In this document: positions 25,040 through 35,122 of the stretch, piece after piece
How the letters are laid out: every line of letters begins with the position of its first letter
How positions within the stretch are numbered: position 1 is the first letter of the stretch
Assembly: GCA_001789205.1 (NCBI GenBank)
Contig: MFYT01000001.1
Span: 14,487-78,486 of the forward strand
From: Candidatus Raymondbacteria bacterium RIFOXYA2_FULL_49_16
Lineage (GTDB): Bacteria; Fibrobacterota; OXYB2-FULL-49-7; XYB2-FULL-49-35
Length of the DNA: 64,000 nt
Direction of reading: 5' to 3'
Translations under genes and position numbers: made by a program
Notes under the pieces: generated by a model
What the model was told of the DNA's origin: nothing
Seen by the model: the letters and a program-made list of their open reading frames with translations, nothing else
Databases searched by the model: none

Positions 25040-26572
25040 ATGGTTTTTATCTTCATGAAGCTGTTCAAGGCTTCCTCGATAATAACGGTTCTCATCTGTT
25101 TCTCAAGCGTCAATGCCGCCGATCAGATTCATTTCGGTTCCACCGGAAATCCGTTGAACGGCCTGACCGTGACATGGCACAGCACAAATACAAATGACAG
25201 TATAAAATGGGGTTATACATCCGGTTATGAACAGGGAGAGTTTTCCGGCGTGCGGCGCACCAATTATTCGGGCTTTTTATACGACTATGCCTTTCCAGCA
25301 CTGCAGCCCTCAGCAATTCTTCATTACTCGCTTTATGACGGCAGCTGGGGACCGGAAAAAACGTTTAAAACCTCGATCGATACCTCTTCAACCTCTTTTA
25401 CATTTATCGCGAGCGGTGATTGCCAGATGAACAATTACGACCTTGGAATCTGGAAGACCAATTGGCAGACATGCGCCAATGCGGTTGGGGCAGAGGAGGC
25501 AGATTTTAATATTCAACTGGGAGACCATGTCAGCCAACTTACTGCTTGGGGTGTCTCGGAATGGGACAGCCTGTTTCGTTACGGGATAAATTTATTTGAG
25601 AACAAGCTTATATATCATACGATAGGAAATCATGACAATACATGGGATGAGTATGAACAACATCTGTCTGGCGCGGCTTTGCGCATCTGCAATCTTTTCG
25701 TGCATCCGAACAACGATAACGACTTCTGGTATTCATTTGAGTTCGGAAATACGGCCATTATCTGTCTGAACAGCCAATATCCTGATTCCCTGGCTCAATA
25801 CGAGTGGCTTCTCCAGACCCTTCAAAATGCCAACAATACCGGCAAAACGTGGAAAGCGGTGTTTTTTCACAGGCCCTTTTTCACCCAGTACAGGTCTGCA
25901 TCCAATAATATGGATCCTTACTTCGGAACATGGTGGAAGGCGTTTGACGATTACGGAGTTGACATTGTCTTGAACGGCCACAAACACAATTACGAAGTAA
26001 TGAAACCTGTCAACATGAACATGAATACTGCCGCGCCGGTCGCAGAATATGGAAGCGGCCCGGATCAGGGCAGGCTTGAGATCGTCTCGGGCAACATGGG
26101 TTCCGAAAACGCTCCGACTCCTGTGGCGGCAAGGCCCAACAGTACTTTCTGGTATAATGACAGGTCTGCGTATTGCCTGAATTACTGCAAATTCCAGGTT
26201 AACGGAAATACCATGCGCATAAGCGCCGTGCATCCATCTGGTTTTTTAATCGACAGCTTCTCATTGCACAAGGATATCTCGGCTGCGCAGCGGAATATGA
26301 AGGCGTCCCATCCGGTTGCAATAGACGCGTTCCCCGATCCTTTCAACGCCTCGCTGACAATACATCTTCAATTGCCTGTTGCGGTAAAATCAAAGATCGA
26401 GGCGCATATATTTAACATTCGCGGCACTCTCGTCGATAAATTGAGCGCGGACAGGGCGGAACTGTCTCATGGAATACCATGGAATGCCGGGCATCTGAAA
26501 AGTGGCGTGTATGTCATCAGGATAAAGGCCGGAAATAACACCTTTGTAAAAAGGGTCTCATTAATAAAATAA
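25040..26572 (+). CDS. Secreted purple-acid-phosphatase-like metallophosphoesterase with sorting tail
   Basis: After a signal peptide (to about residue 26, VNAAD) comes an N-terminal fibronectin-like domain (GLTVTWHSTN), then the metallophosphoesterase core with all five blocks: SGDCQ, QLGDHVSQ, TIGNHDNTWDEY, FFHRPFF and LNGHKHNYE. The C-terminus has a diverged tail (FPDPFNASLTIHLQ ... FVKRVSLIK). It should be a dinuclear metal phosphatase or phosphodiesterase outside the cytoplasm. ATG 25040 follows AAAGGGGGCGG; ATG 25055 is an alternative. Confidence 0.88.
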   Translation: MVFIFMKLFKASSIITVLICFSSVNAADQIHFGSTGNPLNGLTVTWHSTNTNDSIKWGYTSGYEQGEFSGVRRTNYSGFLYDYAFPALQPSAILHYSLYDGSWGPEKTFKTSIDTSSTSFTFIASGDCQMNNYDLGIWKTNWQTCANAVGAEEADFNIQLGDHVSQLTAWGVSEWDSLFRYGINLFENKLIYHTIGNHDNTWDEYEQHLSGAALRICNLFVHPNNDNDFWYSFEFGNTAIICLNSQYPDSLAQYEWLLQTLQNANNTGKTWKAVFFHRPFFTQYRSASNNMDPYFGTWWKAFDDYGVDIVLNGHKHNYEVMKPVNMNMNTAAPVAEYGSGPDQGRLEIVSGNMGSENAPTPVAARPNSTFWYNDRSAYCLNYCKFQVNGNTMRISAVHPSGFLIDSFSLHKDISAAQRNMKASHPVAIDAFPDPFNASLTIHLQLPVAVKSKIEAHIFNIRGTLVDKLSADRAELSHGIPWNAGHLKSGVYVIRIKAGNNTFVKRVSLIK

Positions 26573-26633
26573 GGCACCCGTTCAGCATGGCAAGAAGATA
26601 TACGACCATAAGCTCAAATGATGAGGGGTATGT

Positions 26634-28175
26634 ATGAAACTCATGATTCTCTGCGGTTTTATTCTTATTCAAACGAGCGTATCCTTCACCACATGGGATG
26701 GAAAGGAAGTCCCGGCCCTTCCTGCACCATCGGGCGAGGTTGTAACCTGCAGCACAATGATACAGTTCTATATGGCCTTTCGCCAGCAGAAACCCGGGAG
26801 GACCATAGTATTAAAAGAGGGGAATTATAATATCTCTTCATTGACCCCACTGAGAATTGATTCGAATGGCGTCACCATCAGGGGCGAATCTGAAGATCCG
26901 TCGAAGGTCGTACTGTCCGGCCGGGGTTTCGACAATAATTATAACGTGGATGAAGAGATGTTCTTCATAAACGGAAATACCATGACTTTTGCGAATCTGA
27001 CATTATCCGAGTCACGGTGCCATACGGTGAAGTTTACTACCCTGGGGGTCAACAGCAGTGCATTGTTTCATAATGTTCGATTCTTAAATGTCGGGGAGCG
27101 GATGATCAAGGGGCCCTCGGCGACCGTTGCAGTCAATTGCACCGTACGATACTGCCACTTTGAAGACATGAAACAGGCTTCGGCGACCAGATGCGTGGGC
27201 ACTGCCTGCGAATCGCACGACGAAGGGGGGAACTACATTGGCGGCGTGGACCTGATGAAGGCGGAATCGTGGGTATTCCACGACAATGTGTTCAGGAACA
27301 TACGGGGCGCAACGGGTGGTGGAAGGGGAGCGGTATTTTTTTGGCATGGATGCAAAAACATGATTGTGGAGCGCAATACTTTTATTGGCTGCGACCGTGC
27401 TGTTTGTTATGGCAATCCGCATAATCCAGACAATGAAATCCATGTCATCGGTGGCATCATACGCAATAATTTCATAGTCCGAGGTGCGGGAATTGCCGTG
27501 GAGGTCGATTATTCCTCTGACATCAAAGTGTTTAACAACACCGTATACAATACTGATCCGACATACGCCCGGACAGTCTTGTATTATCATAACGATAGAG
27601 GGAATGAATTTAAAAATAATATTATTTTTGGACGGTTTTTGTTGGACAGCGGCTATGTACCTGACTCGTCCAGCAATATCTGGAAAACAGATGCCGGCGA
27701 ACAGAATACAAATTGGTTCGCAGATCGTTTGAATGGCAATCTCCACCTCACTGGAAATGCACAAGCGGCGATTAACACTGGAGAACCTCTTGAGGTTTAT
27801 GACTGGGACAACCATGTCCGTTCGGCAACGGACAGTTTGCCGGATATAGGGGCGGATGAATATAATTCCGGGGTCTTTATTGAAGGCCTGGGGCGATATA
27901 GTGATATTATGTCAATCAGTACGGCGCCAAACCCCTGCAATCCTTCCGTAACCATTCGGTGCGTTCTACATACAGATCAACAGGTATATAGCGCGATTTA
28001 TAACATTGAAGGAAAGCTTATTCGTATTCTAAAAACAGGGAAAACATCAGGAAGGTTTTTAACCACCTGGGAGGGCGTCGACATGCGAGGCCGCATGGTG
28101 AATAGTGGAATATATTTCGTAAAAGCCATTGCAGGAGAAGCATGCGTTGTGAAAAAAATATCACTGATCAGATGA
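26634..28175 (+). CDS. Secreted right-handed beta-helix protein 2, paralogue of 22230-23771
   Basis: Also 513 residues and collinear with the protein at 22230. Both open with TT[YW]D-K-VP-LPAP after the signal peptide and share LSESRCHTVKF, NVRFLNVGERMIKGP, TGGGRGAVFFWHGC and IGCDRAVCYGNPHNPDNEIH. It ends with a FlgD-like domain (APNPCNPSVTIRC ... CVVKKISLIR). The conserved R, E, H and C positions in the helix core are kept in both, so both are probably active. Same operon direction as 22230, with the SGNH-like and phosphatase genes between the duplicates. Confidence 0.86.
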   Translation: MKLMILCGFILIQTSVSFTTWDGKEVPALPAPSGEVVTCSTMIQFYMAFRQQKPGRTIVLKEGNYNISSLTPLRIDSNGVTIRGESEDPSKVVLSGRGFDNNYNVDEEMFFINGNTMTFANLTLSESRCHTVKFTTLGVNSSALFHNVRFLNVGERMIKGPSATVAVNCTVRYCHFEDMKQASATRCVGTACESHDEGGNYIGGVDLMKAESWVFHDNVFRNIRGATGGGRGAVFFWHGCKNMIVERNTFIGCDRAVCYGNPHNPDNEIHVIGGIIRNNFIVRGAGIAVEVDYSSDIKVFNNTVYNTDPTYARTVLYYHNDRGNEFKNNIIFGRFLLDSGYVPDSSSNIWKTDAGEQNTNWFADRLNGNLHLTGNAQAAINTGEPLEVYDWDNHVRSATDSLPDIGADEYNSGVFIEGLGRYSDIMSISTAPNPCNPSVTIRCVLHTDQQVYSAIYNIEGKLIRILKTGKTSGRFLTTWEGVDMRGRMVNSGIYFVKAIAGEACVVKKISLIR

Positions 28176-28187
28176 AAAGTGGTTTTC

Positions 28188-28656
28188 ATGAATAGCATAG
28201 CGTTCCTCGTGTTCTCTATCACCGTCTTTGCCTTGGCCTGGGGCAAGCCTGAGTTCAGCTTGTCATCTTTACCGCAATCAAAGCGGCCAAATGAAAAGGT
28301 ATATCTATCCCTCATGGCCGGATGGCGTGTTGCACCGCGGCCTAAGGCAATTGCCGCTTTTTACGGTTATGGTGACTTTCTTTGCCCAGTATTGCCCGCT
28401 TAAGAATATTTCCGGGGATTATCCACCCACCGTGCTGCTGCATAGCGATCAGAATACGGATGTTCCCTATGAGCAATCCGTGTCCATGGCCCAGGAGCTG
28501 GTCAATAAAAAAGTTATACATGAGCTGATTATACTGCCACAACAAGGGCATTGTTTTGATAATGACATAGACAACTCTTTGGTGAAGGAGATTTTTGGAA
28601 AGATGCTTGAATTTCTCAATACACAAATAAATGGAAATATATGTCACGTTCATTAG
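28188..28656 (+). pseudogene. Decayed alpha/beta-hydrolase (secreted esterase/lipase type)
   Basis: One frame from ATG 28188 gives a signal peptide and then PKAIAAFYGYGDFLCPVLPA before a stop at 28401. A different frame (+1) then encodes NISGDYPPTVLLHSDQNTDVPYEQS ... HELIILPQQGHCF, the C-terminal third of an alpha/beta hydrolase including the acid (HSDQNTDV) and the catalytic His (QGHCF). The nucleophile region and most of the N-terminal domain are gone and the frame is broken near 28380. This is a remnant of a BD-FAE/carbohydrate-esterase-like gene. Confidence 0.8.
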
Positions 28657-29918
28657 ACATTATAATACATTACGTAATGGGCCTGCGTATTATTGACACT
28701 CATGAGCATCTGCCAGTTTTTGAGAAGTTGTGTGAACAAAACACCGATATTTTGCGCGAATACCTCCTTCACTCATTCATATCTGATCTGCGCTCCGCCG
28801 GAATGAGTGATAAGTCCGCGGAACAGGCGCGCGATATTTCCATCCCACTTTTAAAACGATGGGACATGGTTGAGCCATTCTGGGAACAGGTGCGCTATAC
28901 TGGGTATGGACAAGTCCTCGACCTTGCAGCCAGGGATATCTATGGTTTTCCGCGTATTGACAGAGACACTATAGAGCCTCTTAATAGCGCCTTTATGGCA
29001 GCTCGAAAACCTGGTCATTTTAAACATGTGCTTAAAGATTTGTCAAAGATCGATATAAGCATTAACGACAACATACACAGCACCGGCGGCAGCCTTGACT
29101 GTGACAAAACATTTTTCAGGAGCGTATTCAGGCTGGAAAGGTTTTTATTCCCTGAGAATCTTAATGATATCAAGTCCGTTGAAGAGGAAATGGGGATACG
29201 CATTCAATCGTTATCCGATTGGATTGATGCTTGTGAAGAGGTTTTTAATACATCAATAAAAAACGGCGCCGTGGCGCTTAAGCTGGGGCTTGCGTATTCC
29301 CGTCCTTTGCGGTTCGATCGGCCCAGGCGGGCGGAAGCATCACATGATTTTAATTTTCTGCGCGATGCATGGAAAAAAAAGAAATCCGTTCAGATTCAAG
29401 ATGGCAGGAAATTACAGGACTTTATGATGCATCACGTCATGAGTTTGGCGAATAGGCGGGGGCTGGTTTGCCAGTTTCATACCGGCCATCTGGAGGGCGC
29501 AGGCGCAATGCTTGGATACTCAGACCCCCTTCTGCTGAATAATTTGTTCCTTGAATACCCCGATGTAAAATTCGACATATTTCATATTGGCTGGCCTTTC
29601 CAGAACCATCTTTCATCCCTGGCAAAAATGTTTCGCAATGTGTTCGTTGATATGTGCACAGCGCACATCATCTCACCTATTGCGGCATACACTATTTTAT
29701 GCGAGTGGTTGGAAAGCATGCCATTGAATAAAATATGCGCTTTTGGCGGCGACTATGTTTTTGTTGATGGTGTATATGGCAGTCAGCTGATTACGCGCCG
29801 CAACGTGGCCAGAGCCATTGCCAGCAAGGTTGATACGGGATTAATAAACATCGAGAGAGCCAAGGAAATCGCGGAAATGCTTTTTATTAAGAACCCAAAG
29901 TTGTTATTCGGCATTTGA
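28641..29918 (+). CDS. Amidohydrolase-family protein (amidohydrolase_2/uronate-isomerase-like)
   Basis: The 425-residue protein has the metal-binding start RIIDTHEHLP, a central VCQFHTGHLEG, then FDIFHIGWPFQ and the terminal catalytic Asp in FGGDYVFVDGVYGS. This is the amidohydrolase TIM-barrel layout closest to the glucuronate isomerase-like branch. A cytoplasmic role in opening or isomerising a sugar acid is plausible given the lyase genes around it. The start may be 28641 or ATG 28677; neither has a strong ribosome binding site. The 5' end overlaps the pseudogene remnant. Confidence 0.82.
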   Translation: MSRSLDIIIHYVMGLRIIDTHEHLPVFEKLCEQNTDILREYLLHSFISDLRSAGMSDKSAEQARDISIPLLKRWDMVEPFWEQVRYTGYGQVLDLAARDIYGFPRIDRDTIEPLNSAFMAARKPGHFKHVLKDLSKIDISINDNIHSTGGSLDCDKTFFRSVFRLERFLFPENLNDIKSVEEEMGIRIQSLSDWIDACEEVFNTSIKNGAVALKLGLAYSRPLRFDRPRRAEASHDFNFLRDAWKKKKSVQIQDGRKLQDFMMHHVMSLANRRGLVCQFHTGHLEGAGAMLGYSDPLLLNNLFLEYPDVKFDIFHIGWPFQNHLSSLAKMFRNVFVDMCTAHIISPIAAYTILCEWLESMPLNKICAFGGDYVFVDGVYGSQLITRRNVARAIASKVDTGLINIERAKEIAEMLFIKNPKLLFGI

Positions 29919-29928
29919 CCATTGACTA

Positions 29929-29966
29929 ACCAGCGGGTTTTGCATTGTTCCACTATGGCCGCTGGT
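29929..29966. terminator. Inverted repeat between convergent genes
   Basis: ACCAGCGG (29929-29936) and CCGCTGGT (29959-29966) pair perfectly across a 22-base loop, in the 50-base gap between the convergent amidohydrolase and AraC genes. There is no clear T run, so a bidirectional terminator is only a guess. Confidence 0.35.
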
Positions 29967-29968
29967 AA

Positions 29969-31627
29969 TCATCTGAATTCCCCGGGATTTTTATTGAAAT
30001 ATTTCTTGAACATCTTATAAAAATTCGCCTCGTTTTCAAAACCAACCATTTCTGAAATTTCACGTATCGCATATCCGCTTGTTTTAATAAGGCCCATGGC
30101 TTCCTTAAGACGCAGTTCCATTTGATGATGCTTGGGCGTCGCCCCGTATGTTTCTTTAAATTTGCGGATGAAATGGACAACGCAAACGCAACAGCTTTTC
30201 GAAAGGCTTTTAAAGTCTATTTTTTTCCGAAAATTGTCGTTTATATAATTATACGCCTCTTGGAAAAGCGCGGTTGTTCTATTTTTATTGGACGCTTTTG
30301 ACGGAGATATAATGCGTTTAAAATATATGGCCACACAATACCGGTTAAGCATGTTGACGGGTTCAAGGTAATACGAGAAGAAAACGTCGGGCAAAAGTTT
30401 GAAGGAAATAAGCCGTGGACTATGTTCTTCCATCTTTTCCATGTTGAATAACGAGGGGCGGGTGCTGATTGTCAGTTTTTCTATCGTTAGGTCTTTTTTC
30501 CAGGCATAGAAATAGAGATACCGGGAACGAATGTCAAGGATTGGCATTGGATCGCAATACGTCATTACCTGTTTTCCGCATACTATTATTGAAAAAAAAG
30601 CGCCAATCCGTTCAAAAACGCAATTGATGCCTTTCTTTGTATTGCGTACGTTCAAGGAATGCGCGGCCACCGGAACCGATCTTCTGCACAGTTGAAAGGT
30701 AAGGCCTTCTTTGTGCTTAATGTCAATATGATACGCCGGGTCAAAGCCGTCGGTTTCATTAAAAATATGGCTCAACGCCATGGCCCAATCCATCCCAGTG
30801 CCAGGGATGAACGTGAATTCTATGCGCAGGTCCCTGGAGTCCGTATTGAAGGGCTTCCGGGATGCAAGATACGACATGCTGGACGCGGGGTCGCTGCGAG
30901 CGGAAAACCCCTTGTCGCGGCCGTTAGTTATGGCGATTTTATACGTATGAAATAGTGTTTTACAGGGGGTTTCCTGTCGAGATACTGCAACAACGGGTTC
31001 CCACCGGGCGCCATGCGATTCCGCAATGCGTTGTATATAGTCGTTTCTTTCCCTGAAGGAGAAAGGATTGGATGTATGATACGTACTGTCCAGCAATTCC
31101 ATAATATTCTTGCGAAGTATGGCTGACATGTGCGGGAAATTCAGCGCCTCGCTAAAAGCCGTATTTACCATGAGAATTCTATTGTCCTCTTCAATGACCG
31201 CGACGGGGATATTGAAACCGCGGTATAGCGTAAGAAATCTCTGGACTATAGGAGAATTAAAAGTCTGAGGGAAAAGGTGGATCAGGAAGTATTGCCTGTT
31301 AGTGAGCGCTATGGGCCGGGAATAGGAAAACAGGAAAATTCCCTTGTTCAGGGTTGAGAAGAATTCTTTGTACAGTACCCGAACATATATGCCATCTGGA
31401 CAGATGAGGTTGTTTTTAATCACATTAATAAGGGGAGCTGAGATTCCAGGCGGCGTCAGTTGCTGAAAGAGATTGTCTATTTTTTTACCAATGATTTTTT
31501 TACCTGTACTTTTTATCATTTTACCTATTGGATCAGTGCAGTCATGAATTACTCCGCTGGCATCGGCAAGGATCGCATAACCCATTGAGGTATCAAACAA
31601 TGACGGTATTTTTAATGTTTCATGCAT
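29969..31627 (-). CDS. PAS-domain AraC-family transcriptional regulator 2
   Basis: A 552-residue protein collinear with the regulator at 19086: N-terminal PAS-like part (GYAILADASGVIHDCTDPIG, IGKKIDNLFQQL), a second PAS-like segment (VIEEDNRILMVNTAFSEALNF), a beta-rich ligand domain and a C-terminal AraC helix-turn-helix pair (LSKSCCVCVVHFIRKFKETY, IREISEMVGFENEANFYKMF). It is divergent from the GH20/84-like and heparinase operon, so each paralogue appears to guard its own operon. Confidence 0.9.
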   Translation of the reverse strand: MHETLKIPSLFDTSMGYAILADASGVIHDCTDPIGKMIKSTGKKIIGKKIDNLFQQLTPPGISAPLINVIKNNLICPDGIYVRVLYKEFFSTLNKGIFLFSYSRPIALTNRQYFLIHLFPQTFNSPIVQRFLTLYRGFNIPVAVIEEDNRILMVNTAFSEALNFPHMSAILRKNIMELLDSTYHTSNPFSFRERNDYIQRIAESHGARWEPVVAVSRQETPCKTLFHTYKIAITNGRDKGFSARSDPASSMSYLASRKPFNTDSRDLRIEFTFIPGTGMDWAMALSHIFNETDGFDPAYHIDIKHKEGLTFQLCRRSVPVAAHSLNVRNTKKGINCVFERIGAFFSIIVCGKQVMTYCDPMPILDIRSRYLYFYAWKKDLTIEKLTISTRPSLFNMEKMEEHSPRLISFKLLPDVFFSYYLEPVNMLNRYCVAIYFKRIISPSKASNKNRTTALFQEAYNYINDNFRKKIDFKSLSKSCCVCVVHFIRKFKETYGATPKHHQMELRLKEAMGLIKTSGYAIREISEMVGFENEANFYKMFKKYFNKNPGEFR

Positions 31628-31822
31628 GCTCGTTATTTCCTTAGTGCCGCTAAATAATGTTGCTCTTGAACACCTCTATAAAATACAAAACATTGACTAT
31701 AATAATCGATGAATGTTCATTTCTACTAGTAATTAATATAAGTTCTACTATTGCTATATTCCCTCGATTGCGATATATTATTTATAGCAAGAGGCATTTA
31801 ATTTCTAAAGGAGAGATCAATT

Positions 31823-34800
31823 ATGAAAACGGCGTCATGTTCCCTGATAGCCATCTTTATTTTATCTCTTTATTCCTTTTCCAGCTTACAGGCGCTGATT
31901 ATTCCCAGACCTAAAGAATATACGGACCTTTCCTCGCAATGGACGATTTCGAGTTCTGACGGTTGTGCAATAGTATTAGGAAATTCGGCAAGCCAGCAGG
32001 AACACTATGCAGCAGAGTGTTTTCAACAGGACTTTCTGAAACGTTTTGAAAAGACTGTGGATATAATAACCGAATCAGCGGCCCCAGGGGGATATGCGTA
32101 TGTTTTTTATTTCGGTACAGCCACTTCGAACGGCAAAATTAACGCGCTCAAGACCCTGGATATAAGCGCTCTTCCCGCTGATGGTTTTATTATCGAGATG
32201 GCCATGGACGGCGTCGCAAAGGCGGCATTGGTGGGCGGTGCTGATGTAAACGGCGTCATATACGGCCAAAACAGCTTGTTCCAGCTTTTTGAAAAGAGCG
32301 ATAGCTCGATCATTGTGCATCGGGCCGCTGTCAGGGACTGGCCGAGTATAAAAATGAGGATACATACCAGATATCTTAATGAAAATTTTTATAATGCGGG
32401 TGTATTTAAAGAGTCAAGTGTGAATTGCATCGCCAGGTCCAGGCAGAATGCTGTTATCCTTGAATATGCTTCGGATAATTATGATACTACTCAATCCAGG
32501 ACCATTATTCAAGAAGTGGAAAAACGGGGTTTGTCCACAGTTTGGGCGGTGATAGGATTGCGGGTTGATTCTGCCGCCCAGCTTGACGCGAAAATAGCGA
32601 TCATGAGAAAGCTTTACGGGTTTGGCATTGATAACTTTTATCTGCGGTATAATGACCGTGGCAGCTGGGACGGCCCTGGACCGGAAATCGCGTTTCCAAA
32701 GATATTCGCGTTTACCGATTCTGTGGGAATACCGGATAGCAATTTGTTGTTTCTTCCCACTGACAACGGCAAAGCGGGTTCCTATGAAAGCCCGGACAGG
32801 GCGGATAACGACAGCGTGCTTGCAAAAACCGCGCGGCTGAAAAATGTACGCTGGGTTTTTACTTCGACTCCTAAAGCAAGCACACGCCAGATATGCGAAA
32901 ACATGGGATTTGTCCATAAGCCAAGCTGGTGGTACAATTGGACACGGATAGCTGCTGGTTTTACCCATATGAAATACGGGCTTACGCCTTATCCGGAAGG
33001 TTCGGACGGGTTGTATCACGAAATCCCCAACTTTGATGAATCCAGTTGGTTCAATAATGATAACAGCATGGCCTCGCTTGATATGCGCGAGGCGGACCAA
33101 AATATTGACGCTGTCCATCTTTGGATGCATCGTAATGTAGTTGAGGACTACCTTGCATTGATCTATGGCTTCTGGGCCTGGAATCCCAATGCCTATAATT
33201 TTAATGAGGTTTCCCAATATATCCATGAAACCGTTTTTGGCAAGGACAAGGTTGCGGCGGCGCATGCGTTTGACAGCGCCTTGCATGCCATTCGCCTGCA
33301 GTTTGACCCGAATTGGTACGATGATGACCTGTGCTGCGGGACATCAGGCCCTTCCCGGCCCTTTGCTCTCAATGGAAGCCGTGATAGCGCCATTGCCCTT
33401 GCCATTACCATGATGAATAATCTTGAGATACTTAAAGGTGCGAAAAACTCCCTCATTGATTCAGTGCGGTTCGTTGAACAGTATCTCTCGCAAATGCAGC
33501 GTACAGTCAATATTGTCTATGATTATATGGGCCTGGGAGAACCTGTGGCATATAGCGACAGCACGCCCCCTTCCAATGTGTCGGTATATGATCCTGCAAT
33601 AGAAAAGGGCATGGTGGTGCTGCGGTGGAACCCGGCGGTTGACCTGGAAAGTGGAATACGCAGTTATAAAATATACCGCGGTACCTCACCTGATCCGACA
33701 CAGCTTTACAGGGAAAACGTGCAGTCCACGGCCTTTTCCGAAGAAGCGGGTACCGAGTCCTTCACCTACTATTACAGGGTTAAAGCCGTTAATGGGCTTT
33801 TTATGGAAAGCCCTGAATTCAGTAATGGTGTTGCGATAACAATAGAAGCGGACACCATTCCTCCGCATATTGATACTGTGTATTGCTTTAGAAAGTCGGA
33901 AGTGAAGATGATATTCAATGAGCCAATTGATACGGCCCTGGCCCAGGATATCGGTAATTATACCATGGACCATGATATAGGGATCTCATCGGCAACGCTA
34001 TTGTCCGACAATCGTACGGTGGTCCTTTCCCTGGCATCGCTCGTACAATCGGACACAGCATACACTCTGCACGTCAGCAATATTACGGACCGCGCAGGGT
34101 CCCCGAACACCATTGCGGCAAATACCGGGCGGACCTTCCTGTTGCAGGATATTCCCAGAAATGGCCTGGTAGGGCGCTGGATGTTTGACGAGACAAGCGG
34201 CGGCATTGCGTACGATTCATCCGGATACGCGCACAACGGCTCCATAAATTTGCCCTCACGGATTGCGGGAAATATCGGCAATGCTCTCGCTTTTCATGGG
34301 GAATGGCAATACGTGCGTATCAATACTATTCCAGTGGATACTGCCGCGGGATCGCGCAACACGGTTTCTTTCTGGATGAAGCACGGGGATAATGTCACGG
34401 GAAAAATGGTACTTGGCTGGTATTATGATCTTAGTTATTCACTCATTTTTAAACAAAATTATTTTGGGGTCACCACCGGAGATGACAATCTGTTTGGCCT
34501 TCCCGCGTATCTTGTGGATACCGGATGGACCCATGTCTCGGTAGTATTTAATAATGGAACGCTTTCCGAATCCAATACCCAGATATATATTAACGGAACA
34601 ATGCAAAACATAAAAGACTGTCTTATTAATAACCCGACTACTCAGGGCAAAAAGATAAGCGCTACACTATACATTGGAGGCGTGGATTGGCACTCAACAC
34701 CGGAAAAATTAATTGGCGCCCTGGATGAACTTTGCGTCTATAACCGTGCCTTGACACCGGGTGAAGTTTTAACACTGTTTAACTATGGAAACGGTACCCA

Positions 34801-35122
34801 GATTCCCAGCATAGTCGCAAAGACACAGGAAGCCGAACATTATGGTTTGCTGACCCTGCAGGCATATCCCAATCCTTTTAATCCATCAATAAACATCGTA
34901 TTGTCAAATATGCAGCGTTCCAATACACATGCGCGGATCAGGCTTTACGATATCCAGGGGCATCTGATTCAACATTATTCCCCACAGGCAAATACAGATA
35001 GAATAAAAATTGTCTGGGATGGCCGCGATACGTTTGGCAAAAACGTGGCTTCCGGTATGTACATACTCGTTGTTAAAGCTGATAATAAACATTTTGTGCG
35101 CAAATTATTGTTGATTCGTTAA
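31823..35122 (+). CDS. Large secreted glycosidase-like multidomain protein (GH20/GH84-like, FN3, Ig, LamG, sorting tail)
   Basis: The 1099-residue protein has a signal peptide (to about residue 25), an N-terminal GH20 domain-2/zincin-like fold (RPKEYTDLSSQWTI to NGVIYGQNSLFQLF, about 28-155), then a barrel region (about 170-560) in the style of GH20/GH84 enzymes. This is followed by a fibronectin III domain (PPSNVSVYDPA, about 600-690), an SbsA-like Ig domain (about 690-780), a LamG/concanavalin domain (LVGRWMFDETSGG, about 785-990), and the FlgD-like tail AYPNPFNPSINIV. I do not see the canonical GH20 D-E pair, so the glycosidase activity is unconfirmed. The ribosome binding site is AAAGGAGAG. 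Confidence 0.82.
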   Translation: MKTASCSLIAIFILSLYSFSSLQALIIPRPKEYTDLSSQWTISSSDGCAIVLGNSASQQEHYAAECFQQDFLKRFEKTVDIITESAAPGGYAYVFYFGTATSNGKINALKTLDISALPADGFIIEMAMDGVAKAALVGGADVNGVIYGQNSLFQLFEKSDSSIIVHRAAVRDWPSIKMRIHTRYLNENFYNAGVFKESSVNCIARSRQNAVILEYASDNYDTTQSRTIIQEVEKRGLSTVWAVIGLRVDSAAQLDAKIAIMRKLYGFGIDNFYLRYNDRGSWDGPGPEIAFPKIFAFTDSVGIPDSNLLFLPTDNGKAGSYESPDRADNDSVLAKTARLKNVRWVFTSTPKASTRQICENMGFVHKPSWWYNWTRIAAGFTHMKYGLTPYPEGSDGLYHEIPNFDESSWFNNDNSMASLDMREADQNIDAVHLWMHRNVVEDYLALIYGFWAWNPNAYNFNEVSQYIHETVFGKDKVAAAHAFDSALHAIRLQFDPNWYDDDLCCGTSGPSRPFALNGSRDSAIALAITMMNNLEILKGAKNSLIDSVRFVEQYLSQMQRTVNIVYDYMGLGEPVAYSDSTPPSNVSVYDPAIEKGMVVLRWNPAVDLESGIRSYKIYRGTSPDPTQLYRENVQSTAFSEEAGTESFTYYYRVKAVNGLFMESPEFSNGVAITIEADTIPPHIDTVYCFRKSEVKMIFNEPIDTALAQDIGNYTMDHDIGISSATLLSDNRTVVLSLASLVQSDTAYTLHVSNITDRAGSPNTIAANTGRTFLLQDIPRNGLVGRWMFDETSGGIAYDSSGYAHNGSINLPSRIAGNIGNALAFHGEWQYVRINTIPVDTAAGSRNTVSFWMKHGDNVTGKMVLGWYYDLSYSLIFKQNYFGVTTGDDNLFGLPAYLVDTGWTHVSVVFNNGTLSESNTQIYINGTMQNIKDCLINNPTTQGKKISATLYIGGVDWHSTPEKLIGALDELCVYNRALTPGEVLTLFNYGNGTQIPSIVAKTQEAEHYGLLTLQAYPNPFNPSINIVLSNMQRSNTHARIRLYDIQGHLIQHYSPQANTDRIKIVWDGRDTFGKNVASGMYILVVKADNKHFVRKLLLIR

